A stretch of 9,509 nt of DNA from Dehalococcoidia bacterium (GCA_009779655.1 WRDV01000028.1:1-9509); one strand, 5' to 3'. Shown: positions 1 through 7,226, counted from the first letter of the stretch. Numbers and translations: made by a program. The notes: generated by a model not told the origin, from the sequence alone.

Positions 1-1580
1 CGAGGCACAAGCTTGGAGAGCGCCGTTAGGTCATCCTTAGCAACAGCCACATCGGCCGGGAGCAGTACTTTGCCCTTGCTGTCTTTGACGTCTTCCAACG
101 GCTTACGCCCAATAAGCTCCTGGCTGCGGGTATCCAGCTCGGTTTTTACCTTACAGTAAGGCGTTTCAACAAATCCATAGCGGTTGATGCGTCCATAAGT
201 CGCCAAAGAGCCAATCAAACCGATATTAGGACCTTCCGGCGTTTCAATAGGACAAATGCGGCCATAGTGCGAGAAATGCACATCGCGCACATCAAAGCCG
301 GCTCGCTCGCGTGATAGACCGCCCGGGCCCATAGCTGACAAACGCCTCTTGTGCGTTAACTCAGCCAGCGGATTAGTTTGATCCATAAACTGAGAAAGCT
401 GAGAGCCGCCGAAGAACTCGCGCACAACGGAAACCACTTGGCGAATATTGACCAATGCGCCGGGAGTAAGCGCGTCGGCAGCAAGAATACTCATGCGCTC
501 GCGAGCAACACGTTCTAAGCGCATCAAACCCAAACGAAACTGATTTTGAATCAACTCGCCGACAGTGCGAATGCGGCGATTTCCCAGATGATCTATATCG
601 TCTGAATTATCTTGTCCGTTATTCACCATAATAATGCGGCGCACGATTTCAAGCATATCTTCATGCGTCAAAGCGCGGCCTTCTCCTTCTTGCGAAGGAG
701 TCAAACCCAGGCGACGGTTAAGTTTATAGCGCCCAACCAAACCCAAGTCATAGTGATCTGAGTTGAAGAACATGTTTTGCAAAAGCTTCCTGGCATTATC
801 CAAATTTGGCGGGTCGCCCGGGCGCAACTTACGATAAATATCCAGCAAGGCCGCTTCTTCCGTATGTATGGCGGGTTCGCGATCCATAGTAGATTTTATA
901 TATTGATGGTCCGGCGAGTTATCCTCGGCCGCAAAAATGGAAAGCAAGTCGCTGTCGGAAGCATATCCGATTGCGCGCAATAATGTGGTCACAGGAATCT
1001 TGCGTTTGCCATCAATCTTAACCGATATTACATCGCGAATACTGGTCTCAAAGTCCAGCCAAGCACCGCGGCTGGGAACAAGATTTGCGTTGCACATACG
1101 CCGTCCGCTAACGGTGTCTTCGGATACTGTGAAATAAACTCCGGGAGAACGCAGCAACTGACTTACAATAACGCGCTCGGTGCCGGAAGTAATATACGTG
1201 CCTTGAGCCGTCATCATTGGCATATCGCCGAAGAACAAATCAAAGGGCTCTTTGATTTCGCCGGTGCTCTTCACCAACAGCCTAGCCTTAACATAGAGCG
1301 TGATAGAGTATGTCTGGTCGCGCTGAATGCAATCCTGCTCTGAAATGCGCGGACCACGGAATTCATAGTCCACAAAACTAAGCTCAAGCTTGTTGCCGGT
1401 GAAATCTTTGATTGGCGAGATTTCTTCCATTAACTGCTTGAGCCCTTCTTCCAGCAACCACTGGAAAGAAGCCAGCTGCAAATTGATGAGGTTAGGCACC
1501 TCTAAGACCTGGGAAACCTGTGAATAAGATCTGTGCGGCACAGGAGGCCGAATCCCTGCAGGGAAAATTGATTGTTCCAA
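1..1580 (-). CDS. rpoB: RNA polymerase beta subunit RpoB, N-terminal part, cut by window edge
   Basis: This is the beta subunit of bacterial RNA polymerase, which forms one pincer of the catalytic core in the cytoplasm. The first 526 codons are present and the rest lies beyond base 1. Reading the minus strand from 1580 gives an uninterrupted protein with RpoB landmarks: GTYITSGTERVIVSQLLRSP near residues 127-146, the rifampicin-binding region FFGGSQLSQFMDQTNPLAE at 389-407, THKRRLSAMGPGG at 409-421, and HYGRICPIETPEGPNIGL at 438-455. Residues matching E. coli D516, H526 and S531 are D400, H410 and S415, the common rifampicin-sensitive state. The protein is shorter than E. coli RpoB before this point, as in families without the E. 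coli lineage-specific insertion. I chose a TTG start at 1580-1578 because GAGGAG (1593-1588) lies 7 nt upstream. The in-frame TTG at 1595 overlaps that site. No ribosomal protein gene lies directly upstream; ribF is divergent. Confidence 0.97.
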   Translation of the reverse strand, partial: MEQSIFPAGIRPPVPHRSYSQVSQVLEVPNLINLQLASFQWLLEEGLKQLMEEISPIKDFTGNKLELSFVDYEFRGPRISEQDCIQRDQTYSITLYVKARLLVKSTGEIKEPFDLFFGDMPMMTAQGTYITSGTERVIVSQLLRSPGVYFTVSEDTVSGRRMCNANLVPSRGAWLDFETSIRDVISVKIDGKRKIPVTTLLRAIGYASDSDLLSIFAAEDNSPDHQYIKSTMDREPAIHTEEAALLDIYRKLRPGDPPNLDNARKLLQNMFFNSDHYDLGLVGRYKLNRRLGLTPSQEGEGRALTHEDMLEIVRRIIMVNNGQDNSDDIDHLGNRRIRTVGELIQNQFRLGLMRLERVARERMSILAADALTPGALVNIRQVVSVVREFFGGSQLSQFMDQTNPLAELTHKRRLSAMGPGGLSRERAGFDVRDVHFSHYGRICPIETPEGPNIGLIGSLATYGRINRYGFVETPYCKVKTELDTRSQELIGRKPLEDVKDSKGKVLLPADVAVAKDDLTALSKLVP

Positions 1581-1617
1581 AAGCTCACTCCTCAAATAAA
1601 AACCTGCGGATAAGAGG

Positions 1618-1653
1618 CAGTTATTTTAGTCGCAGTTCTAGACTAAAAAACTG
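1618..1653 (-). promoter_or_regulatory. Hairpin in the rpoB leader, possible attenuator
   Basis: Bases 1618-1631 (CAGTT-A-TTTTAGTC) pair with 1641-1653 (GACTAAAAAACTG) to give a 13-bp stem with one bulged A and a 9-nt loop. It lies in the transcribed rpoB leader, 25 nt ahead of the ribosome binding site. The stem is A/U-rich and no U-tract follows it in the rpoB direction, so it is not a classical terminator. A role in attenuation, RNA processing or stability is inference. Confidence 0.45.
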
Positions 1654-1696
1654 TAAGCGGAGGATGGAGAAGGAAATATGTACAAGCTAGAATCAT
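1643..1696 (-). other. Possible 17-codon leader ORF upstream of rpoB
   Basis: An ATG at 1696-1694, only about 6 nt after the predicted transcription start, opens a 17-codon frame (MILACTYFLLHPPLTVF) that ends with TAG at 1645-1643, inside one arm of the leader hairpin. There is no Shine-Dalgarno sequence, so translation would have to be close to leaderless. A frame this short can easily occur by chance. It is listed because its stop coincides with the hairpin. Confidence 0.2.
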
Positions 1697-1708
1697 AAGC
1701 AAAGAGGG

Positions 1709-1737
1709 ATTGTATCACAATATAATACCGCTGTCAA
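1709..1737 (-). promoter_or_regulatory. Near-consensus sigma-70 promoter of rpoB
   Basis: On the minus strand a perfect -35 TTGACA (1737-1732), a 17-nt spacer and a -10 TACAAT (1714-1709) point at rpoB. A TG sits one base before the -10, as in an extended -10 element. The start of transcription would be near 1702, giving a leader of about 120 nt. A strong dedicated promoter fits rpoB being transcribed here without upstream ribosomal protein genes. Confidence 0.85.
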
Positions 1738-2065
1738 AAGCGCGTCCCGGAAGCTAAAATAGTTATTCTGCTTGAAAAATTAGGATAGTAGCCACTTCCA
1801 ATATCATAACCGCTGCACATCATCCATCAAGCGAATTATCCGGTCCATTTTCATCACGCCATTGAATGGCGAACCCTTTTATTTCCGACAATGATACCCC
1901 CACGACCGTGAGGTCAGGGTATGAGTCGCGCCAAAGCGAGCTTTAGCGCTTAACAATCCAGTTATTGTAAAATAGCTAGGTTGCCGCTCATATATCGTAA
2001 AAAGCCCCCCCTTTGCGTATCTCAATGTGCCCTGCCTCCTGCTTACACCCGCACTGCACGCCGGC
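1738..2065. other. Gene-free divergent region between the rpoB and ribF promoters
   Basis: No gene longer than about 40 codons was found on either strand, and no tRNA or rRNA is recognisable. The stretch holds a series of small inverted repeats (1857-1968), a run of seven C (2004-2010), and a minus-strand open frame of 40 codons between stops (1823-1942, stop at 1822-1820) that reads SSLWRDSYPDL...EIKGFAIQWRDENG. That frame has a protein-like composition but no start codon with a ribosome site. It may be a decayed gene end, a translated repeat element or chance. Confidence 0.5.
1857..1968. repeat. Cluster of short inverted repeats, possible structured RNA or repeat element
   Basis: Four hairpin-forming units follow each other. 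(1) 1857-1863 pairs with 1865-1871 (CGCCATT/AATGGCG). (2) ATACCC 1894-1899 pairs with GGGTAT 1917-1922, enclosing GACC 1904-1907 and GGTC 1912-1915 around a GTGA loop of the GNRA type. (3) AAGCG 1934-1938 pairs with CGCTT 1947-1951. (4) ACAAT 1953-1957 pairs with ATTGT 1964-1968. Only unit 2 is striking alone. I do not recognise a known riboswitch; in particular, the conserved FMN-riboswitch segments are not visible although ribF lies downstream. Confidence 0.35.
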
Positions 2066-2094
2066 TTTACACTCCTGCCATAGCAACTTATAAT
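2066..2094 (+). promoter_or_regulatory. Sigma-70 promoter of the ribF-tyrS operon
   Basis: TTTACA (2066-2071), a 17-nt spacer and a perfect TATAAT (2089-2094) form a strong promoter. It predicts a transcription start near 2101 and a leader of about 80 nt before ribF. I see no transcription terminator between ribF and tyrS, so it probably serves both genes. Confidence 0.8.
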
Positions 2095-2180
2095 AAGCCC
2101 AATTTAACTAATAACAGAGTTTCAACGTCACAGTAACAACAACCTAAACCTAGCAAGGCAATTAATCGTGGTATATAATT

Positions 2181-3137
2181 ATGTCGATATTGATAGAGCA
2201 TGAGCTAAGCCGCGCAACTCCTGCCAAGAACACCATCGTCTCCGTCGGCGTGTTTGACGGCATACACATGGGGCATCAAACACTTGTGCGCCGTCTGACG
2301 GAACAGGCTCATGAAAGAGACTCCCTCAGCACTATCATTACTTTCAAACAGCATCCCTCCATACTGCTAGCCCCCAGCAAAACTACCCCGGCGCTAATCA
2401 GCTTGGAGGAACGCCTCCGCTTGCTGAAATCCATGTCTGTTGATATTGTTATACCGCTCACATTTTCGCCAGAACTCGCTGCATTAGGCGCACAGTCTTT
2501 TGTGTCAATATTGCAGCAGCATCTTAATATGCAAGGCATGATACTGGGCTGGGATTTCGCGTTGGGACATCACCGTGAAGGCTCTTTAGAGACACTTCGC
2601 GAGCTAGGACAACGGCTGGGTTTTAGTACCGAGGTGGTCCAGCCTGTAAGATATCACGACAAAATTGTTTCCAGCACTGCTATCCGCCAAGCGTTATCCG
2701 CAGGAGATATTTCAACTGTCAATGCCATGCTGGCGCGCCCATTCAGCCTTGAGGGTGTGGTAGTCGGCGGCGACAAACGAGGCACAACACTGGGATATCC
2801 AACCGCCAATCTGAGCTTATATCCGCAACAAGCGCTACCAGCCGATGGCGTATATGCTGCCGTTGCCGTTATTGACAGACAAGTCTATCAAGCAGTGGCT
2901 TTTATCGGCACTCGCCCGACTTTTGACGAAGTGTCGCGTATCGCAGAAATACACCTGCTTGATTTTAGCGATAATCTTTATAACCATAACCTCAAAGTGA
3001 ATATAGTAGAATGGTTACGCGAAGCGAAGAAATTCCCTGGCGCACAAGCGCTCCAAGCGCAGATTGCGCTGGATATCGCATATGTGCGTCAGAAGTTATC
3101 AGCGCATTGCTGTTGCGATAATCATGAGAAGAGTTAA
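2181..3137 (+). CDS. ribF: Bifunctional riboflavin kinase / FAD synthetase
   Basis: RibF phosphorylates riboflavin to FMN and then adenylates FMN to FAD, in the cytoplasm. The 318-residue length is usual for the family. The N-terminal FMN adenylyltransferase domain shows the nucleotide-binding motif GVFDGIHMGH (23-32), GWDFALG (123-129) and SSTAIR (164-169). The C-terminal kinase domain shows GDKRGTTLGYPTANL (197-211), GTRPTF (243-248), and AEIHLLDF with the likely catalytic Glu at 256. The ATG at 2181 is the only sensible start: an in-frame stop lies at 2163-2165 and later starts would cut into the first motif. No good Shine-Dalgarno sequence precedes it, only GTGG about 9 nt away, so translation initiation may be weak. 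The tail ends AHCCCDNHEKS, with three adjacent Cys, which is not part of the usual fold. tyrS follows after 2 nt. Confidence 0.96.
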   Translation: MSILIEHELSRATPAKNTIVSVGVFDGIHMGHQTLVRRLTEQAHERDSLSTIITFKQHPSILLAPSKTTPALISLEERLRLLKSMSVDIVIPLTFSPELAALGAQSFVSILQQHLNMQGMILGWDFALGHHREGSLETLRELGQRLGFSTEVVQPVRYHDKIVSSTAIRQALSAGDISTVNAMLARPFSLEGVVVGGDKRGTTLGYPTANLSLYPQQALPADGVYAAVAVIDRQVYQAVAFIGTRPTFDEVSRIAEIHLLDFSDNLYNHNLKVNIVEWLREAKKFPGAQALQAQIALDIAYVRQKLSAHCCCDNHEKS

Positions 3138-3139
3138 AA

Positions 3140-4324
3140 ATGCAAGATATTTTTGATTTTAATCGCCTATTGCGGCGCGGAGTATCCGAGGTAATAGTAG
3201 AGGAAGAGTTGGTAGCGCGCCTTAAAAGAGGAGAGAAGCTGCGCCTTAAAGAAGGTTTTGACCCATCGTCAAGCGATATACATCTGGGTCACATGGTAGG
3301 ATTAAGAAAATTACGCCAGTTCCAAGAGCTCGGTCACGAAGTAGTGTTAATCGTAGGCGACTGGACAGCGCAAATAGGCGATCCCACAGGACAAAGTGTT
3401 ACGCGCCCTGTATTAAGCCACGAGCAGGTAAAAGTAAATGCCGAAACATATATGCAGCAGTTCTTCAAAATCGTTGACCGCAGCCGCACCGAAGTGCGCT
3501 GGCAAAGCGAATGGTTCGGAAAATTCTCTCTGACAGATGTAATCAAACTCACCGGTCGTTTTACCATTGCTCAATTCCTAGCGCGAGATGACTTCAGCAA
3601 ACGCTTCGCGGCAGGCAAACCTATTACCTTGACTGAGTTTATCTATCCGTTGTTGCAGGCGTATGATTCCGTACAGGTACAGGCAAGCGTAGAATTCGGC
3701 GGCAATGACCAGAAGTTTAATCTGCTTGTGGGACGCGAATTACAGGGCATGGTAGGACAGCAACCACAACAAATACTAATGACGCCGCTTTTAATAGGCA
3801 CCGATGGCTCGCATAAAATGAGTAAAAGCCTCGGCAATTACATCGGAGTTACCGAAACGCCGGAGCAGATTTTCGGCAAGGTGATGTCTATACCCGACAA
3901 TTTGCTCATGGATTACTTTACCCTTGTTACAGATGTGACGGACGCCGAATTGTCAGAGTTCAGCCATGAAATTGAAACCAGAGCCAATCCCATGGTTCTT
4001 AAAAAACGTTTGGCGCGCGAGATTATTATCCAGCTTTATGACAAGGCTGCCGCATCCGCCGCTGAGGACAATTTCGTACGCATAGTACAGAACAAAGAGA
4101 TTCCAGACGAAATACCCCATTTCCGCATAGCCCCGGGAGTTCTCTCTATCCCTAATGTAATGCTGGATGCCGGACTGGTTAAAAGCAAGAGCGAAGCTAT
4201 GCGTCTTATCCGGCAAGGCGGAGTAGAAATTGACGGCAAGAAGCTAACCGAACCGAATTATGCTGTTGCTTATGGTGCGGTGCTCAAGGCAGGCAAGCGC
4301 CGTTATGTGAAGCTAATTGAGTAA
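3140..4324 (+). CDS. tyrS: Tyrosyl-tRNA synthetase
   Basis: This class I aminoacyl-tRNA synthetase attaches tyrosine to tRNA-Tyr in the cytoplasm. The 394-residue protein has GFDPSSSDIHLGH (39-51), carrying the HIGH-class motif HLGH at 48-51. It also has GDWTAQIGDPTG (73-84), the tyrosine/ATP pocket segments QAYDSVQV (173-180) and GGNDQKFNL (187-195), and HKMSKSLGN with KMSKS at 226-230. The last 65 or so residues form an S4-type tRNA-binding domain (AGLVKSKSEAMRLIRQGGV, then DGKKL). The motif spellings resemble the TyrZ-like branch rather than the E. coli TyrS branch; that is a family-level judgement. The ATG at 3140 is 2 nt after the ribF stop, and GAGAAGAG (3126-3133) inside the end of ribF provides the ribosome site, so the two genes are probably translated from one mRNA. 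No T-box-like leader is visible before it. Confidence 0.97.
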   Translation: MQDIFDFNRLLRRGVSEVIVEEELVARLKRGEKLRLKEGFDPSSSDIHLGHMVGLRKLRQFQELGHEVVLIVGDWTAQIGDPTGQSVTRPVLSHEQVKVNAETYMQQFFKIVDRSRTEVRWQSEWFGKFSLTDVIKLTGRFTIAQFLARDDFSKRFAAGKPITLTEFIYPLLQAYDSVQVQASVEFGGNDQKFNLLVGRELQGMVGQQPQQILMTPLLIGTDGSHKMSKSLGNYIGVTETPEQIFGKVMSIPDNLLMDYFTLVTDVTDAELSEFSHEIETRANPMVLKKRLAREIIIQLYDKAAASAAEDNFVRIVQNKEIPDEIPHFRIAPGVLSIPNVMLDAGLVKSKSEAMRLIRQGGVEIDGKKLTEPNYAVAYGAVLKAGKRRYVKLIE

Positions 4325-4415
4325 GCAACAAAGACTATATCGCCAAGAAAGTCATCTGTAAGCACTTTGCCCAAACTAACCTGAGGGAACAGTTGCGAAA
4401 CCATATCCTAGTTGT

Positions 4416-4424
4416 TGGTATAAA
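4416..4424 (+). promoter_or_regulatory. Possible extended -10 promoter for the ABC exporter genes
   Basis: TGGTATAAA (4416-4424) matches an extended -10 element. No good -35 lies at the usual distance; TTGCGA at 4393 is 20 nt upstream of the -10, which is too far. No terminator is visible after tyrS, so read-through could also supply transcripts. Confidence 0.4.
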
Positions 4425-4482
4425 AACATGTGAAGCGAGGATGAACAAATTATATTTTCATTTGAAAAGGGGCCGTACTAGA

Positions 4483-5250
4483 ATGGGCGATATAGTTATC
4501 CAAGTTAATGACTTACGTAAATCTTTTAAAGCCAATCACGTTTTGAAAAGCGTCAGCTTTGAAATTCGGCGCGGCGAGATTTTCGCTCTACTCGGTTCTA
4601 ACGGAGCGGGGAAGACCACTATTGTAAATATTCTTTCAACGCTTATGAAGCCGGACGGCGGGAACGCGAGCATTTGCAATTATGACGTAGTGCATCAACC
4701 GGAAAAAGTACGGCAATCCATTAGTCTTACAGGGCAATATGCCGCCGTGGATGGGATTCTCACGGGGCTGGAAAATCTAGTGCTGATTGCCAAGTTGCGC
4801 TGTGTGAAAAATTCTAACGCAGTCGCAGTTAATCTGCTTAAACGCTTTGGTCTAGGCGAGGCGACAGATAAAAGAGCTGCTGTTTATTCAGGCGGCATGA
4901 CCCGCAGACTTGATATAGCTATGAGCCTTATTGGAAATCCTGACGTAATTTTCCTTGACGAGCCGACAACAGGACTTGACCCGGAAGCGCGAATTGAAGT
5001 CTGGAAAACTGTCAAAGAACTTAGCAACAGCGGCACAACAATTCTGCTTACTACTCAGCATCTTGAAGAAGCTGAACAGCTTGCTGACAAAATAGCAATT
5101 CTTCATGGCGGTAACATCATAGCTAATGGGACACTCGACGAACTGAAAAAACTGTTCCCGCCAGTTAAAAAGGAATACATAGAAAAACAGCCCACTTTAG
5201 AAGAAATTTTCTTTGCGATTATAGGAGCGGGAAAGGCGGAAGCGCAGTGA
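4483..5250 (+). CDS. ABC exporter ATP-binding protein, DrrA-like
   Basis: This cytoplasmic ATPase powers a membrane exporter encoded by the next gene. Motifs counted from ATG 4483 are Walker A GSNGAGKTT (38-46), Q-loop Gln85, signature YSGGM (135-139, a variant of LSGGQ typical of the DrrA/ABC-2 group), Walker B DVIFLDEP (154-161), D-loop GLD (164-166) and switch His193. The family includes antibiotic, lipid and polysaccharide exporters, so the substrate cannot be named. I chose ATG 4483 (255 aa) because AAGGGG (4467-4472) lies 10 nt upstream and the protein then starts where family members usually do. An in-frame ATG at 4441 and TTG at 4393 would add 14 and 30 residues without a well-placed ribosome site. 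The stop overlaps the permease start by 4 nt. The pair lies between housekeeping genes and may be an acquired insertion. Confidence 0.93.
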   Translation: MGDIVIQVNDLRKSFKANHVLKSVSFEIRRGEIFALLGSNGAGKTTIVNILSTLMKPDGGNASICNYDVVHQPEKVRQSISLTGQYAAVDGILTGLENLVLIAKLRCVKNSNAVAVNLLKRFGLGEATDKRAAVYSGGMTRRLDIAMSLIGNPDVIFLDEPTTGLDPEARIEVWKTVKELSNSGTTILLTTQHLEEAEQLADKIAILHGGNIIANGTLDELKKLFPPVKKEYIEKQPTLEEIFFAIIGAGKAEAQ

Positions 5251-5999
5251 AAAACACCTTGATTCTCTTCTTGCGATTAATGAAGCATATACAGCGCAGC
5301 CCTGAAACTATCATGTCCGCGATGGTTCAGCCAATCCTCATAATGCTGTTATTCGTCTATGTTTTCGGCGGCGCAATCAAAGCAAGCCTGCCGGACGGGG
5401 TAAACTACGTCAATTTCCAATTACCAGGAATACTTGTTATGGCGATTGCATACAACACATCTTACACTGCGCTCAGAATGTTTAGCGATAAAGGAAAGGG
5501 CATTTTCAATAGATTAAACTCTATGCCGATAAATCGTTCTTCGACACTTTGGGCTCATGTTTTCGCTTCAATCGTATCTAGCCTATTATCGCTTGCAATG
5601 GTCTTTGCCGCTGCGTTTATCATAGGATTCCGTTCCAATGCGAATATACTTGAGTGGCTTGCAGTCGCAGGAATCCTTGCAACGCTTTCGCTTGCACTGA
5701 CGTGGGTTGCGGTTATTCCGGGGCTTATCGCAAAAACGACTGATGGCGCGTCCTTTCTCGCATTCCCGTTAGTTTTCCTGCCTTTGTTCAGTTCAGCGTT
5801 CGCGCCAACAGAAACAATGCCGGCAGCATTAAGGATTTTTGCCGAAAATCAACCTCTGACACCGATAGTTGAAACAGTTCGCTCCTTAATTAACTGCGAA
5901 CCGACCGGAAACGATATCTGGATTGCTCTCGCTTGGTGCGTCGGTATTATGGTAGTAGCGTGGATTTTCGCAATGCGAGTATATAAACGCCAAACATAG
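5247..5999 (+). CDS. ABC-2 type exporter permease, DrrB-like
   Basis: This is the inner-membrane half of the exporter encoded with the preceding ATPase. The 250-residue protein has six likely membrane segments, near residues 22-43, 57-78, 103-127, 134-161, 168-186 and 224-243, the usual ABC-2 layout. The family signature appears between segments 5 and 6: FLPLFSSAFAPTETMP (177-192), then NQPLTPIVETVRSLI (201-215). The start is a GTG at 5247 whose GTGA overlaps the TGA of the ATPase gene, so translation is coupled. GGCGGA just upstream can serve as the ribosome site. Two half-transporters would pair with two ATPases. Substrate is unknown: the DrrB family includes drug efflux proteins and other ABC-2 exporters, and no neighbouring regulator or biosynthetic gene narrows it down. 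Confidence 0.92.
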   Translation: MKNTLILFLRLMKHIQRSPETIMSAMVQPILIMLLFVYVFGGAIKASLPDGVNYVNFQLPGILVMAIAYNTSYTALRMFSDKGKGIFNRLNSMPINRSSTLWAHVFASIVSSLLSLAMVFAAAFIIGFRSNANILEWLAVAGILATLSLALTWVAVIPGLIAKTTDGASFLAFPLVFLPLFSSAFAPTETMPAALRIFAENQPLTPIVETVRSLINCEPTGNDIWIALAWCVGIMVVAWIFAMRVYKRQT

Positions 6000-6052
6000 C
6001 GACGCATTTTCAACAGGCTCGTAAGAGAATTTTTAGTTTTAGCGCATCTTAG

Positions 6053-6082
6053 TTGTTTATTGCGCACTTTTTAAGCTATAAT
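6053..6082 (+). promoter_or_regulatory. Promoter of the aminotransferase-serA operon
   Basis: A perfect -10 TATAAT (6077-6082) is preceded by TTGTTT (6053-6058) at 18 nt, an acceptable -35. Transcription would start near 6089, giving a short leader of about 37 nt that contains the strong ribosome site GAAGGAG (6112-6118). Confidence 0.7.
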
Positions 6083-6125
6083 TTTTACTCCGGCAGTAAG
6101 AATATAGCTTTGAAGGAGCGACTTT

Positions 6126-7223
6126 ATGACCAATCTAAGAATCCCCGGCCCAACACCATGCCCGCCTGAAGTACTGACCGCCATGGGGCGCCAGATGATC
6201 AATCACCGTGGAGGCGAGTTTCAAAAAACAGTACTCGGCGTCACCGAAAAACTGAAGAGGCTGCTTCTCACCCAAAACGACGTGTTTTTGCTCACCGGCT
6301 CAGGTACAGGCGGGTTGGAAGCAGCCGTTGTTAATTCCCTTTCTCCGGGCGACAAGGTGTTAGCCGTATCGGTAGGCGTATTCGGTGATCGCTTATCTAA
6401 TATTGCCAAGACTTTCGGGGCCGATGTTACCGTGCTTAAAACAGAATGGGGTAAAGCCGCCGATCCAAGCGCCATCAAAGCTGCTCTAGACAACGACCCT
6501 GCGATTAAAGCTGTAATGGTCACGCATAACGAAACTTCAACCGGTATCACCAACGATCTTCAGGCTATTTCCGAAACAATTAAACCTTTTGACAAGCTGC
6601 TTATTGTGGATGCCATCTCCAGTATCGGAAGCATCGCTCTGCCTATTGATGAGTGGGGCATAGATGTCATGGTCACCGGAACGCAGAAAAGCTGGATGGT
6701 ACCACCCGGTATGGCTATGGTTGCAATATCCGAGAAAGCTTGGCGCGCCAACGCCGCCGCTAAAATGCCGCGCTTCTACTGGGATTTTGCCAAGGCCAAG
6801 AAATACTTAGCCAATGGCGGGCAAACTCCTTGGACGCCGGCTGTCTCCGTTGTTTTTGCTCTGGATGTTTCTCTCAGTATGATGTTGGATGAGGGATTGG
6901 ATAACATTATCGCCCGACATATCAAACTTGGGAACATGACACGCGCAGGCGTCAAAGCATTAGGCCTTAAGCTGTTCGCAGATGAGGCATACGCTTCCAA
7001 CACAGTCACCGCAGTTCTTGGTTCAGACGGATTGGATCCTAAAACGCTTAACAAAATTATGCGTGAAGAATACGACATCGTTCTATCAGGCGGTCAGATG
7101 GATCTTGAAGGGAAGATCTTCCGCATAGGGCATTTGGGATGGGTTAACGAGAAAGATGTCGAGGCTGTTTTGAGCGCGCTCAAAGAGGCTTTGCCAAAAG
7201 CCGGTTTTACCGGAGGTAAATAA
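6126..7223 (+). CDS. Class V PLP-dependent aminotransferase, probable phosphoserine aminotransferase role
   Basis: This is a fold-type I pyridoxal-phosphate enzyme of the alanine/serine-glyoxylate aminotransferase family. Visible landmarks in the 365 residues are IPGPTPCPPEV (6-16), GSGTGGLEA (58-66), which binds the cofactor phosphate, THNETSTG (133-140), VDAISSIG (161-168), with the Asp that contacts the pyridine nitrogen, TGTQKSWMVPPG (184-195) with the Schiff-base Lys188, and FRIGHLGW (331-338) with Arg332 as the likely substrate-carboxylate binder. The ATG at 6126 lies 7 nt after GAAGGAG (6112-6118). serA follows after 3 nt. This pairing suggests that the enzyme converts 3-phosphohydroxypyruvate and glutamate to phosphoserine, replacing classical SerC; that role is inferred from context. 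A serine- or alanine-glyoxylate aminotransferase activity is the main alternative, so no symbol is given. Confidence 0.93.
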   Translation: MTNLRIPGPTPCPPEVLTAMGRQMINHRGGEFQKTVLGVTEKLKRLLLTQNDVFLLTGSGTGGLEAAVVNSLSPGDKVLAVSVGVFGDRLSNIAKTFGADVTVLKTEWGKAADPSAIKAALDNDPAIKAVMVTHNETSTGITNDLQAISETIKPFDKLLIVDAISSIGSIALPIDEWGIDVMVTGTQKSWMVPPGMAMVAISEKAWRANAAAKMPRFYWDFAKAKKYLANGGQTPWTPAVSVVFALDVSLSMMLDEGLDNIIARHIKLGNMTRAGVKALGLKLFADEAYASNTVTAVLGSDGLDPKTLNKIMREEYDIVLSGGQMDLEGKIFRIGHLGWVNEKDVEAVLSALKEALPKAGFTGGK

Positions 7224-7226
7224 CTT

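Noticed and set aside
389..470. Possible rifampicin-resistance substitutions in rpoB
   Set aside because: Positions equivalent to E. coli D516, H526 and S531 are unchanged; the other differences are common between phyla.
777..1137. Plus-strand open frames of 66-68 codons within rpoB
   Set aside because: They overlap the fully supported rpoB reading frame on the other strand and show no family features.
2174..2179. Second TATAAT directly before the ribF ATG
   Set aside because: No -35 at a workable distance, and a start from it would lie inside the coding region; the promoter at 2066-2094 is far better.
1738..2180. FMN riboswitch or T-box leader upstream of ribF-tyrS
   Set aside because: The conserved segments of these elements are not visible and the predicted ribF leader is only about 80 nt.
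4393..4482. Longer start (TTG 4393 or ATG 4441) for the ABC ATPase
   Set aside because: Neither has a well-placed ribosome site and the extra residues are not expected for the family; ATG 4483 has AAGGGG 10 nt upstream.
6042..6072. GCGCA/TGCGC pair followed by ACTTTTTAA as a terminator after the permease
   Set aside because: Only 5 bp with a 14-nt loop, and it overlaps the aminotransferase promoter, so the support is too weak.
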